A DNA stretch of 64,000 nucleotides from a virus: positions 62,001-126,000 of the IMG/VR virus record IMGVR_UViG_3300046163_000066; one strand, given 5' to 3'. Under the pieces are notes generated by a model. The model ran no database searches and was not told the origin of the DNA. It saw only the letters and a list, made by a program, of their open reading frames with translations. Numbering within the stretch: position 1 is the stretch's first letter; every line of letters starts with the position of its first letter. Position numbers and translations under genes: made by a program. Below, piece by piece: positions 1 to 7,818 of this stretch.

Positions 1-297
1 AACAGTAGTAGCACCTGTAAGGTTTCCACCAGTTATGGTTAAAGCAGTTCCGTCAGTAAGTGTGCCACCAGTAATTGCTCCAGAAGCATTGATGGTAGTA
101 GCACCAGCAATTGCACCTGCATTGGTGATTCCACCCGAACTGGCGTTAAGACTGGTCACCGTGGTTGCACCGAAACTTCCAGTTCCAGTTGTAGCGATGT
201 TACCATTAGAAGCCGTGACAGTTAATTGTCCAGAAGCACCAAATGTGACATCGCCCGTGGCGGTCAAGGCTGCAACTCGAAACGGTGCTTGTGCCAT
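1..297 (-). CDS. Fibre-like repeat protein, N-terminal part (runs off window)
   Basis: An open frame of 99 codons starts at an ATG at 297 and runs off the left edge. The product is rich in Ala, Gly, Thr, Ser and Asn, with short recurring beta-type units (G-A-T-T, T-G-G, T-L-T). That is the look of trimeric tail or spike fibres. A Shine-Dalgarno site (GGAG) lies about 9 nt upstream and a TATA-like box further up. It is the last gene of a three-gene fibre cluster. Function (attachment fibre) is inferred from composition only; it has no poly-Gly hinge in the visible part. Confidence 0.75.
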   Translation of the reverse strand, partial: MAQAPFRVAALTATGDVTFGASGQLTVTASNGNIATTGTGSFGATTVTSLNASSGGITNAGAIAGATTINASGAITGGTLTDGTALTITGGNLTGATTV

Positions 298-333
298 AAA
301 ATCAACTCCTGTATAACACTTGATAGTTCTTGA

Positions 334-342
334 TACTTAAAG
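334..342 (-). promoter_or_regulatory. TATA-like promoter for the fibre gene starting at 297
   Basis: CTTTAAGTA followed by TCAAGAAC. Its centre is 41 nt from the start codon, leaving a short leader that carries GGAG. Confidence 0.7.
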
Positions 343-348
343 ATGTTG

Positions 349-957
349 TTAGACCTCTAACAAGGTTCGAGTTACCTTGATGTTCATGGCGTTAGCATTG
401 GTGGGATTAAAAATCAGTCGAGCAGAACCTGAAGAAATGTTGCCAGCGAAAGTTCCAAGAGGGTTGCTTCCCGAAAATAAAACACCGTATTCATTAAAAA
501 TAACTGTGGACCCATCGTGAAGTTCTGCAATCTCGGAAGTTTGATATTCAGAAGTAACTGTATCGGTGATTTGAACTGAGTATTTGGCGGAACGATAGGT
601 CGTGATAGGCCATGAATCAATAATAGTTGCTATCCCCGGCACAGCCGTTGCTGCCGTTCCTATGGCAGAATCGCCCAAATTAAGTCGGTCATTGGTGCTA
701 TCGTAATCTAAATCAGTATCATTGGTAAAACCACCGCCACCGTCTGAAAGTTGAACTGCACCTGTGGGTCCTGAAGACGTGCCTCCGCCACCACCGCCAC
801 CGCCTGTCTGCAAAGAGACTACGCCATTACCATCATCGGTTAAAGTGCCGTTGGTAACTCGAATCTCAGTTACAGGGGCAACATTGGGATTACCGTCTTG
901 GTCTCGCATTCGGAGACCTTCAACACCTTCATTTGAACCGGTGTATTTGGTAGCCAC
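349..957 (-). CDS. Gly-hinged fibre/spike protein (short form)
   Basis: 202 aa. Residues 1-50 match the N-terminus of the next gene upstream (M-A-x-x-Y-x-G-S, then L-T-D-D-G-N-G, then L-Q-T), followed by eight consecutive glycines. After the hinge comes a fibre-type stretch (V-Q-L-S-D, D-Y-D-S-T-N-D-R-L-N-L) and a beta-rich C-terminal domain. I read it as a conserved anchoring domain, a flexible hinge and a variable distal domain. The start is a GTG with GGAG about 10 nt upstream. The gap from the upstream stop is 24 nt, so it is co-transcribed with that gene. Confidence 0.85.
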   Translation of the reverse strand: MATKYTGSNEGVEGLRMRDQDGNPNVAPVTEIRVTNGTLTDDGNGVVSLQTGGGGGGGGTSSGPTGAVQLSDGGGGFTNDTDLDYDSTNDRLNLGDSAIGTAATAVPGIATIIDSWPITTYRSAKYSVQITDTVTSEYQTSEIAELHDGSTVIFNEYGVLFSGSNPLGTFAGNISSGSARLIFNPTNANAMNIKVTRTLLEV

Positions 958-981
958 AAGTCTTCATCTCCATCATTAGTT

Positions 982-2196
982 TCATTGTAGTAAGCCATAC
1001 GCTTGAAGTGCTTGAGTTATCTCTGATAATGTTTGTGCAATATCTTGAAGATTCAGGTCAGTCGTGCCGGCTAAACTTCCCACATTGGTTGGGTCAAGAG
1101 CCGAAGGTGAGTATGGTGTGGCTACAACTTGTTGAATCACAGGTGTAGCCCCATAAAATCCTACTGTGCTGGTAGGGTCCACTCCGACTGATAAATTGCC
1201 TGTGACTGTGAGAAGTGTGCCGTCAAAAGTTAAATTGGCTTCTCCTTGTAGGGCGTTAGCACCTGTAACTGTGGAAATGGTATTGTTGGTGCTTCCTGAA
1301 AGGGTTACACCGCCACCAGTAGGGGTTGTAAATGAGAGGTCGCCGTTTCCATCGGTCGTGAGGACATCGCCGTTGGAACCATCAGCCGTTGGGATGGCGA
1401 AATCAATTCCGTTAGAAGTCAAGGTCATTCGGTTGGAAGTGGACTTGATGAACACGCTTGAGCCTGTTGCCTCAATCTCAACTATGCCTGTGGTTTGATT
1501 GGTCTGGAATCTGGCGATATTACTGCCGTTATTATTGAATGCCTGAAGGGTATAACTGCTTCCACCAATGGTTTTTCCGACTCCTAATTGACCGCTTCCA
1601 CTTGTGCCGTAGTAAAGTGCCGCAGTATCCCAACCTCCGCTTCCATCGGAAACATTTAATTGGTTAGCAGAACCGACAGAGGGTGCCGCTAATCCTGAAA
1701 CTCCTGTGATGGTTCCGCCCGTAATCGCAACAGCGTTAGCATCTTGAGTAGCCATTGTGCCGAGTCCCAAACTGTTTCTGACGGTAACACCAGTTTCATA
1801 AGCAAAAGCACCTGCACCTGTGGCGACAATAAACTCTCCGTCGGCAGTAGGCGCACCCAGCGTATTCAAATCTTCAAGAACGCCTGTGGTTTGAACTGTT
1901 AAGGTATCTACGGCTGAAGCCACAGTAGTAAGACCTCCACCTCCTGAAAATGTCACGTTGTCAGCATCGCTAATGGTTTGATTAGAGCCAGAATTACCTC
2001 TCAAAGTCCATGAGGTCATACCACCGCCACCGCCACCGCCGCCTGTTTGTAAGGTAACTTCGCCGTTGCCATCATCCGTGAGCGTGGTATTGGAAACTTT
2101 GATTTTGGTAACTCCTCGAACATCGGGGCTACCATCAAGTTCCACCAATTCTAAGCCAGATTTACCAGCGTCGGAACCAGAGTAGATTGATGCCAT
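982..2196 (-). CDS. Gly-hinged fibre/spike protein (long form)
   Basis: 404 aa. It has the same ~50-residue N-terminal domain and Gly8 hinge as its downstream neighbour, then a long repetitive beta region (T-G-G-T-I-T-G-V-S, L-T-V-T-G-N-L-S-V-G) typical of phage-style fibres. The C-terminal ~35 residues (from L-Q-D-I-A-Q) are helical and could form a trimerising coiled coil. GAGGTGA lies 7 nt before the ATG. It starts 12 nt after the stop of the 2209-3138 gene, in one operon. Its role as an adsorption fibre is inferred. Confidence 0.87.
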   Translation of the reverse strand: MASIYSGSDAGKSGLELVELDGSPDVRGVTKIKVSNTTLTDDGNGEVTLQTGGGGGGGGMTSWTLRGNSGSNQTISDADNVTFSGGGGLTTVASAVDTLTVQTTGVLEDLNTLGAPTADGEFIVATGAGAFAYETGVTVRNSLGLGTMATQDANAVAITGGTITGVSGLAAPSVGSANQLNVSDGSGGWDTAALYYGTSGSGQLGVGKTIGGSSYTLQAFNNNGSNIARFQTNQTTGIVEIEATGSSVFIKSTSNRMTLTSNGIDFAIPTADGSNGDVLTTDGNGDLSFTTPTGGGVTLSGSTNNTISTVTGANALQGEANLTFDGTLLTVTGNLSVGVDPTSTVGFYGATPVIQQVVATPYSPSALDPTNVGSLAGTTDLNLQDIAQTLSEITQALQAYGLLQ

Positions 2197-2208
2197 CTTT
2201 TATTCACC

Positions 2209-3138
2209 TCAAGACTTGAGTTGGTCGTATCCTACATCGTTGTAGTAGTCACGGTTTTCAACCCAGCCTGAGAAGATAGCCTCGGCTACACCAGTATTGA
2301 TAACTCCACCAGTTTCGTTGATAACACGATAGACAATTTGCTGTTCTACAACTAATGGATTTTCAAAGAACCATTGGTCTCGCTGTGGAATCGTAGGAGA
2401 CCATTGGAAATCAGGCCATTCCATAAACAACTTTCCATCAATCCAAATCTGATAAGTAACACCTGCGGCTGCACCTGTGCTTTCAGCGTGTCCGAAACTG
2501 GCTACTCGATAAATGAATTGATTAGACCCAGAGGTGATGTTAGCCACCGAAGGTGCAAAGGTTGTGCCACCTGCTGCACGACTGGTAATTGGATTGGTGC
2601 TGACATTCCGACGGTTGGCTTGACCAGTATTACTGGGCGCACCGGGCGTGGAAGTAATCGTTCCGACTTGTTGTGGAAGTCTGGGAGCAGGGGCTGTGCC
2701 TGTGAAAGCGGTGGAAACTGGCGCACCACCAGTCCATGAATCTGTGCCTGAAACATTGTTAGAAACATTGATAACAACGGCATCGAGATAAGCACCGTTA
2801 GCGATATTCGTCGTGGTCAAATCAACTTTTTGACGCTGAATAAGGTTCGCAGACTCTGGCTTAGATACTGTGTGCCACGGAAAGAAAGCCGAAGCAATCG
2901 GCATCCCTCCTTCAATGGCTTCTACCGCAGGGCGAACAGGTCTATTGAAAGTATGTGGGTCCACACCGGGTCGGATAGCCTCAGTTTGTTGAGTGGTAGC
3001 CGTTGAATAGGTGTGAACAGGTAAGGGAGTGCTATTGACGGCTGCTCCTTTTTGAGAATAGCCTGTTTGAAGGCTTTGCTTTCGATAAGGACGTTTAACG
3101 CCACGAATGTTTTCCCCGTATGAACCAGAGTAACTCAT
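2209..3138 (-). CDS. Virion surface protein, beta-rich, unknown
   Basis: 309 aa. A basic, Ser/Thr/Pro-rich N-terminal ~90 residues precede a beta-rich region (about 95-150), a low-complexity Pro/Ala/Asn linker (about 150-190) and a second beta domain ending in W-V-E-N-R-D-Y-Y. It has no TM segment or signal peptide. It heads the fibre operon and follows two capsid-family genes, so a fibre-holding or spike-base protein is plausible. I do not recognise the family. The start is the ATG 27 nt after the TATA centre, with no ribosome site, so it is probably leaderless. Confidence 0.85.
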   Translation of the reverse strand: MSYSGSYGENIRGVKRPYRKQSLQTGYSQKGAAVNSTPLPVHTYSTATTQQTEAIRPGVDPHTFNRPVRPAVEAIEGGMPIASAFFPWHTVSKPESANLIQRQKVDLTTTNIANGAYLDAVVINVSNNVSGTDSWTGGAPVSTAFTGTAPAPRLPQQVGTITSTPGAPSNTGQANRRNVSTNPITSRAAGGTTFAPSVANITSGSNQFIYRVASFGHAESTGAAAGVTYQIWIDGKLFMEWPDFQWSPTIPQRDQWFFENPLVVEQQIVYRVINETGGVINTGVAEAIFSGWVENRDYYNDVGYDQLKS

Positions 3139-3160
3139 ACAGTTTCATAGATGCTCCGAC

Positions 3161-3169
3161 TACTTAAAG
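3161..3169 (-). promoter_or_regulatory. TATA-like promoter, 27 nt from start at 3138
   Basis: CTTTAAGTA followed by GTCGGA. The 27-nt spacing fits a leaderless transcript that also reads into the fibre genes. Confidence 0.85.
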
Positions 3170-3186
3170 ATTCCCCCGACTTACGG

Positions 3187-3948
3187 TTAGCCCTTTCGGG
3201 TGCGTGAACCGTATTTTTCGTGGTATTCGTCAATTTCTCGATAGGCTTGCATTGATGACAGATAATGTTCCCAAGTTTGGGTGTCGAGACCTCGGCTACG
3301 CAGTAAAACCCGCTTATACCATTCGACGTTATCCACAGTAATTGGAATGCCCATTTCTAACAATTGATGACAAATTAAAGCATCTGGTCCGTCAAACAAA
3401 TGATATTGCACGAAACATTGAGCCAAAATTGTAGTATCAGGGACAACAGTTGATGCGTCACCGCCGAGTGCCTGACGAGCATTTAAGTAACCACGAAGGT
3501 CATTCATCATAGTAAAACGAAAATCCCATGTTTGCTCAGGTAAAACATAAATCGGAGGCAGAAGTTCATAATGGGGTGGAACATCGGTGATAGTCCACGG
3601 ATAAGGTGCTTGTGAACCAGAAATACCTGCTGAGAACGTGTTTTGTGGGTCTTGGTAATATCCTGTGGTGTTAATCACAATTTGCATAAATCCATTGGGT
3701 TTCCATGAATCGAGGGTTGTTCCTACTAAGGGTGTGGTCGTAATGGATGGTTTAGCCAAAACTCCTTCGGTGCAACCAAACTGATGAATAACAACAAACT
3801 CGCTTTCTTTAACAAAGGGTGGAATCTCGATACGATTACCGTAAGGTCCCACGAAAATTGAGTATTGAACTCCTGCTTCGGGATAATCGTTGAATGGCGT
3901 GGCTCCGCCACGAAGAGTCCATTCGTAATTTTGAATGCGAATGCCCAT
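3187..3948 (-). CDS. Capsid/spike-family protein (jelly-roll-like paralogue)
   Basis: 253 aa. It belongs to a family found seven times in this window. Shared features, in order: an N-terminal R-x-Q-x-Y-E-W motif, a strand ending F-V-V-I, a segment I-x-T-T-x-Y-Y-Q-D-P, a proline-rich strand Y-V-L-P-x-Q-x-W, and near the C-terminus D-G-P-D-A-L-I-C-H-Q-L-L-E-M-G-I-P-I followed by V-E-W-Y-K-R. About 35 helical charged residues follow. Predicted strands alternate through the core, with no TM. Its ATG overlaps the stop of the preceding paralogue (TGATG), implying coupled translation. The single-jelly-roll capsid assignment is an inference from size, composition and context. Confidence 0.85.
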   Translation of the reverse strand: MGIRIQNYEWTLRGGATPFNDYPEAGVQYSIFVGPYGNRIEIPPFVKESEFVVIHQFGCTEGVLAKPSITTTPLVGTTLDSWKPNGFMQIVINTTGYYQDPQNTFSAGISGSQAPYPWTITDVPPHYELLPPIYVLPEQTWDFRFTMMNDLRGYLNARQALGGDASTVVPDTTILAQCFVQYHLFDGPDALICHQLLEMGIPITVDNVEWYKRVLLRSRGLDTQTWEHYLSSMQAYREIDEYHEKYGSRTRKG

Positions 3949-4646
3949 CAGATAAGCCTCCTTTCCATGTCCTCCAAAACTTTGTTGAGGGTTTCTTCCG
4001 AAGCCACGTCAGCCATAAGGCTGTGACGAATAAGAGTTCGCTTATACCATTGAATAGTTTCAGAAGAAATCGGAATGTTGGATTCCAAAAGTTTCATAGC
4101 AATCAACATATCGGGTCCGTCAATAAGTAGATAACGAACCGAGCAAGTGGCAATTTCTGAGTTTAATGTAGGAACTGGAGAACCAGCATTGAGAGTTTCG
4201 GTCGCTGTATATTCAATACCCCATGCTTGACCGGGCAAAACATAGATGGGTGGAATGAGAGAGTCGTAATGACCAATGAATTGTTGAGTAGCGTCAGAGG
4301 GTAAAAACGGCATAGCGGCTCCAGTCATACCCGGATTTGGTATTCCTGATGGGTCTTGGAAGTATCGAGTCGTTCCAATGCGGATATTGATAGCCGAAGA
4401 AATCGGCCAACAGGCTACGGAATCAATAACAACGAATTGATTGGCTCGCAACTCAGCAGGTTCTTCAAGATTGTTTCCGATACCACCAATCATAATGTCT
4501 ATGGGTCGGTAAGGGTCAATCTGACGAACTGTGGCTTCCACAGCACCTGCGGTATCGTAAGTTAAAATAGGATGACCCGTATTGGAAACAGTTTTTCCTG
4601 TGGGAACGATGTTTCGCCACTCATAGGCTTGACGACGAAGACTCAT
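3948..4646 (-). CDS. Capsid/spike-family protein (jelly-roll-like paralogue)
   Basis: 232 aa and the closest in layout to its downstream partner. It has R-R-Q-A-Y-E-W at the N-terminus, G-G-I-G-N-N-L, F-V-V-I-D near 75, Y-V-L-P-G-Q-x-W near 140, and D-G-P-D-M-L-I-A-M-K-L-L-E then I-Q-W-Y-K-R near 190-210. The last ~25 residues are a charged helix. The start codon is 27 nt from a TATA-like box with no Shine-Dalgarno site. The pairing of two tandem paralogues recalls the two capsid proteins of sphaerolipovirus-type viruses, but that comparison is mine and untested. Confidence 0.87.
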   Translation of the reverse strand: MSLRRQAYEWRNIVPTGKTVSNTGHPILTYDTAGAVEATVRQIDPYRPIDIMIGGIGNNLEEPAELRANQFVVIDSVACWPISSAINIRIGTTRYFQDPSGIPNPGMTGAAMPFLPSDATQQFIGHYDSLIPPIYVLPGQAWGIEYTATETLNAGSPVPTLNSEIATCSVRYLLIDGPDMLIAMKLLESNIPISSETIQWYKRTLIRHSLMADVASEETLNKVLEDMERRLI

Positions 4647-4668
4647 ACTGATTGTATGCGTGTCCGAC

Positions 4669-4677
4669 TACTTAAAA
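4669..4677 (-). promoter_or_regulatory. TATA-like promoter, 27 nt from start at 4646
   Basis: TTTTAAGTA followed by GTCGGA. Drives the tandem capsid-family pair. Confidence 0.83.
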
Positions 4678-4683
4678 CTACTT

Positions 4684-5163
4684 TCAACGACGACGTTGTT
4701 GAGGAGCCATGTCATTGACTGGGTATCCTACCAATCCAGAATGAGCCGCAATCTTTTGGATAGCAAGTTCACCGACCAAAGTAATTCGGATAATACTGCC
4801 GTTGGCACCGACAGCAGCGTTGGTGGTCACAGTAACTGAAAGTGGTTGCTGGAAAAGACACAGAACGGGTGTGCTGAAAGCCAGCATCTTGTCATTCTTA
4901 GAATTGATGAAACCTGCGGAGAAAGCATTGGATGGGACGTTGTTAGGACCGACTTGAATGGCAACATCGTAATCGAGACCAGTTGTCAAGGCTGCACCTG
5001 TGGTTGCATCCAACATTTCAACACCGATAGCGTAAAGTCGAACTTCTTCATTGTTAGCCTGATTGGTAAAAATGCTCACTTGATTTGAAGTTCCCGCTGC
5101 TGCGGCACCTGCAAATGTGTGTGAGGTCGAATAAATCTCTGGTTGTGGGTCTTGGTTTGCCAT
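4684..5163 (-). CDS. Small beta-sandwich-like virion protein, unknown
   Basis: 159 aa from M-A-N-Q-D. It is Ala/Val/Thr/Asn-rich with regularly alternating hydrophobic residues, no TM, and a C-terminus of Q-Q-R-R-R. An upstream in-frame GTG exists, but GGAG lies about 10 nt before the chosen ATG. It sits immediately upstream of the capsid-family pair, so a minor capsid or turret protein is plausible. No family recognised. Confidence 0.83.
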   Translation of the reverse strand: MANQDPQPEIYSTSHTFAGAAAAGTSNQVSIFTNQANNEEVRLYAIGVEMLDATTGAALTTGLDYDVAIQVGPNNVPSNAFSAGFINSKNDKMLAFSTPVLCLFQQPLSVTVTTNAAVGANGSIIRITLVGELAIQKIAAHSGLVGYPVNDMAPQQRRR

Positions 5164-5201
5164 TGTAATACAACTCCGTAGCACTTGTATGCTTGTTCTG
5201 A

Positions 5202-5210
5202 TACTTAAAG
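5202..5210 (-). promoter_or_regulatory. TATA-like promoter for gene starting at 5163
   Basis: CTTTAAGTA followed by TCAGAAC. 43 nt to the start, with a leader carrying GGAG. Confidence 0.75.
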
Positions 5211-5582
5211 GTTCTCATGTTCATTGAGCATAGCCATTTCAGCCCAAATTGTAGCCGAGTCTGGTTGATAAGTAGGTATTTCAGGAAACGGAAGAATGGC
5301 TTCTGGTGCAGGTAATTCAATCATAGGAGGGACAAATACAGGAGGTTTTTCAGCACTTACGGATTTTTTCTGTCGAGAAACGATGACCCAGCGAATAATC
5401 AACCCGAACACTACAATATCTAACAAAAAGGCTGCGGGTCCTAATGTAGCGATGTCATTTTGCATGAGGTCGTTAATCATCATGGGGTCTAAACCTCCTG
5501 CCCGACTCACCAAATAAGTGAGGTATGTTGCTGAACTAAACAACAACAAAAGAATAAAACTCCAAAGAGTGTGCCAACGCAT
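5205..5582 (-). CDS. Two-TM membrane protein, unknown
   Basis: 125 aa. TM1 spans about residues 6-28 and TM2 about 50-70, the latter followed by R-Q-K-K, which suggests a cytoplasmic or interior tail. The remainder is Pro/Glu-rich. Candidate virion-membrane protein by context. The stop codon overlaps the TATA box of the next gene. A short leader (about 10 nt) contains GTGA. Confidence 0.82.
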   Translation of the reverse strand: MRWHTLWSFILLLLFSSATYLTYLVSRAGGLDPMMINDLMQNDIATLGPAAFLLDIVVFGLIIRWVIVSRQKKSVSAEKPPVFVPPMIELPAPEAILPFPEIPTYQPDSATIWAEMAMLNEHENL

Positions 5583-5612
5583 CTAAATCACTTGTTAAAT
5601 CTGGTTTCCGAC

Positions 5613-5621
5613 TACTTAAAA
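5613..5621 (-). promoter_or_regulatory. TATA-like promoter for gene starting at 5582
   Basis: TTTTAAGTA followed by GTCGGA. 35 nt to the start. Confidence 0.72.
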
Positions 5622-5637
5622 GGCTCGGTTGATTGCT

Positions 5638-6174
5638 TCAATCAAACAATTCCGATTCTGACTCGTAGGAAGCAGGTGGTGAAACTTTAATTTGAGGCGG
5701 CTGCACGGCTGGAGTAGTGTGAGTTCTAACGTAACTTAAACCGAGGTCATAATACAGAGGAATCAATTCTGTGATTTGGTCTGAAAGATTTTCTCCTCTT
5801 TGTGAGGCGGTTTCTTCTAAAGTTGCCATAATTTGTGTCAAAGTTTCGATGCCTTCCATAAAATCTACGGTAAAGGCTTCGCTTTGTGAACGACCAATCT
5901 TGTTGGCAGCGTCTTGAGCGATGATGGCTAACACAACTGCTCCGATATTGGTTGCCATAACGATACCAGCGAATTGCAGTAACCACCACGGAGAAGAAAA
6001 TGTTTCTAAACCAAGAGTGGGTGCTAACCAAATGAATGGAATCTGAATGAGAGTTTCTAAGATTAACATGATGAAAATCATGTGTCGAACTGTGATGAAC
6101 TTCATTTCTGAAAGTTTTTCCCATTTACTCGGTTGTTCTGAATTATTTGCTGACGAATCTAAGATACGAACCAC
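5638..6174 (-). CDS. Two-TM membrane protein, unknown
   Basis: 178 aa if the GTG at 6174 is used. That codon overlaps the preceding gene by 32 nt and lies directly behind GGAGG, too close for ideal initiation, so an internal ATG (M-K-F-I-T-V) is an alternative. TM1 is about 30-52 and TM2 about 60-85, followed by a ~90-residue soluble acidic helical domain. No family recognised. Confidence 0.75.
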   Translation of the reverse strand: MVRILDSSANNSEQPSKWEKLSEMKFITVRHMIFIMLILETLIQIPFIWLAPTLGLETFSSPWWLLQFAGIVMATNIGAVVLAIIAQDAANKIGRSQSEAFTVDFMEGIETLTQIMATLEETASQRGENLSDQITELIPLYYDLGLSYVRTHTTPAVQPPQIKVSPPASYESESELFD

Positions 6175-6625
6175 CTCCTCTCCAAATCACATCTACTCGT
6201 TCATAACCGTGTCGGGCTAACAATTGTTCCACTTTGGGTTGCCAACGTCGTTCTCGGTCTAAGATAAAATCAGTTTCCCGAAAAATACCTTGATTGGCGA
6301 GCATAACGAAATCTTCGTAGGAATATAATGGTAAAACCAAAGAATCAGGGTCCTCTTCATCAAGTTGAAAAGTTTGAGAGGATACAACTACAATTTGACC
6401 TTCAAAAAAGTCTGAACCCATAACTTCTTGAACCGTAGGTGAAACATCTGCGCCTGTGGATAATCTTTCTTCAACCACCGCCCACTCTTTTTCGGCTACC
6501 TCTAACCAAAACTCTGGGTTGCTACGGAACTCATTTCCTAACAATACTTGTTGCTCTTTGAGAAACTGTTCTCGACGGGCTGCCAAATATCCAGACCAAA
6601 ATATCTGGCGATTATCAGCATCCAT
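6143..6625 (-). CDS. Soluble hypothetical protein
   Basis: 160 aa, helical and rich in Glu, Arg and Trp, with no TM or metal-binding Cys. The C-terminus (Y-E-R-V-D-V-I-W-R-G-G-G) is Gly-rich. It heads an operon that continues into the two-TM protein. Leaderless start 27 nt after the TATA centre. No family recognised. Confidence 0.83.
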   Translation of the reverse strand: MDADNRQIFWSGYLAARREQFLKEQQVLLGNEFRSNPEFWLEVAEKEWAVVEERLSTGADVSPTVQEVMGSDFFEGQIVVVSSQTFQLDEEDPDSLVLPLYSYEDFVMLANQGIFRETDFILDRERRWQPKVEQLLARHGYERVDVIWRGGGSYLRFVSK

Positions 6626-6647
6626 ATTACAGGTATAAAATCTAACC

Positions 6648-6656
6648 TACTTAAAA
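6648..6656 (-). promoter_or_regulatory. TATA-like promoter, 27 nt from start at 6625
   Basis: TTTTAAGTA followed by GGTTAG. Overlaps the upstream gene's stop region. Confidence 0.8.
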
Positions 6657-6962
6657 CTACTGAGGTGTCTCAGAGGTCTCATCAAGCGGGATAGATGAAG
6701 ACAATTCTGGTTGAATGCGAAGTCTGTCTAAAAACAACTCTGCTAACAATTCACCTACAACTCCTGAAAAGACTCCGACCACAGCACCCATTGTCAGTAA
6801 AAGTAAATCTCGACGACTAACTCTGGATGAACTTTCACCTTCTGATTCAAGATACTCAAAATCTTCATCCGATTGTAAAACCCAACGAACTTCACAAGCG
6901 TCACAATCAAACAGGTCTTCTGAAACTTGAGAACAATTTGTTTCGCAAACTGGACACAACAT
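6657..6962 (-). CDS. Zinc-ribbon protein with one TM segment
   Basis: 101 aa. The N-terminal ribbon has C-P-V-C at 3-6 and C-D-A-C near 24-27, and contains a further Cys. A linker and R-R-D follow, then a hydrophobic helix at about 53-78. The ATG overlaps the stop of the upstream gene (TAATG). It probably presents a metal-binding head on a membrane. Confidence 0.83.
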   Translation of the reverse strand: MLCPVCETNCSQVSEDLFDCDACEVRWVLQSDEDFEYLESEGESSSRVSRRDLLLLTMGAVVGVFSGVVGELLAELFLDRLRIQPELSSSIPLDETSETPQ

Positions 6963-7285
6963 TAAGCGTCACTCTCCGAGGCAGCAGTAGTTTCGGCTAA
7001 CTCGGCTTCTTCGGCTTGATAAAACAGAGTCATACCAATAATAGCAAAGGGAAGTCCCATAAGTGCGTAATCAGCACCTGTGAAAGCATTCTTAGGAAAA
7101 CCATGCTTGCGATAGGTTCGGATAAATCCAACCACAGCAGAAGCAAAGAAACAAGCAGAACCTACGGCTGGAATCAAAAGACTACGCCATGCTTGACGTG
7201 CATTAAGTTCTTCCGAAGCAGCCTCAGCAGCAAACTTAGCGTCAATAGAACCACGATGAGTGGCTTTTACAGAACGCTTCGACAA
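6962..7285 (-). CDS. Two-TM membrane protein, unknown
   Basis: 107 aa. A basic Ala-rich N-terminus is followed by TM1 at about 35-58 and TM2 at about 68-90, ending in an acidic tail. It uses a TTG start with AGGAG 10 nt upstream. The same string (GGAG.GTGAAACTTTG) precedes the TTG start of the 942-aa gene at 55.8 kb, which supports non-ATG initiation in this element. It is four nucleotides from the upstream gene. Confidence 0.8.
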   Translation of the reverse strand: MSKRSVKATHRGSIDAKFAAEAASEELNARQAWRSLLIPAVGSACFFASAVVGFIRTYRKHGFPKNAFTGADYALMGLPFAIIGMTLFYQAEEAELAETTAASESDA

Positions 7286-7289
7286 AGTT

Positions 7290-7814
7290 TCACGCTCCTA
7301 AAAGACTTTTCCACCAACCAACAATTTTATCACCTGTTGATTTATTTTCATAAGCAGTTTCAGGAGAGGAAGCGGCGGCGGTGGGGCTGGCGTTAAGGTC
7401 GGTTTCAAGGGGTCCTTGTCGGCAACCAAAGGTCGGCCAAAGAGGGTTGCAGACCCTCTGTTCGTAAGTTTTACGAGCCTGACTACCCGGAGCCGACTCA
7501 GTTATGTATTTCCAATCTTGCATATCTGCCCCGCCCGAAGGCATAATGCTGCCTAAGAGTCCTGTGATACCACCCATAAGAGTGTAAGGAACTCCACCAG
7601 AACCGTAAGGCTGGTAAGCCGTGCCGTCTTGATTAAGTGTTGTCAAATTGACTTGCCATGCTGTGCCAGCAGCCGTGGTCGCTCCTTTAGAAAGAGGATT
7701 CCCTGCGCTATCGTAGCCAATAATTTCTTCTTTGGCTCCAGTAGTAGGGTTGTTCACGTAGCACTTTCGACTGTATAAATCTCCGGGGTCACAAGTAATA
7801 TCATATCCACTCAT
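7290..7814 (-). CDS. Hypothetical protein with central hydrophobic segment
   Basis: 174 aa from M-S-G-Y-D. Four Cys residues are split between the N-terminal and C-terminal halves (C-D-P-G, K-C-Y; V-C-N-P, F-G-C-R), so disulphides are possible. A Gly-rich hydrophobic stretch lies at about 80-98. A spacer with AGGAAGTG precedes the ATG. No family recognised. Confidence 0.78.
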   Translation of the reverse strand: MSGYDITCDPGDLYSRKCYVNNPTTGAKEEIIGYDSAGNPLSKGATTAAGTAWQVNLTTLNQDGTAYQPYGSGGVPYTLMGGITGLLGSIMPSGGADMQDWKYITESAPGSQARKTYEQRVCNPLWPTFGCRQGPLETDLNASPTAAASSPETAYENKSTGDKIVGWWKSLLGA

Positions 7815-7818
7815 AGTT

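Noticed and set aside
35-316. Plus-strand ORF of 93 aa at the left edge
   Set aside because: Antisense to the partial fibre gene, which has promoter and ribosome site.
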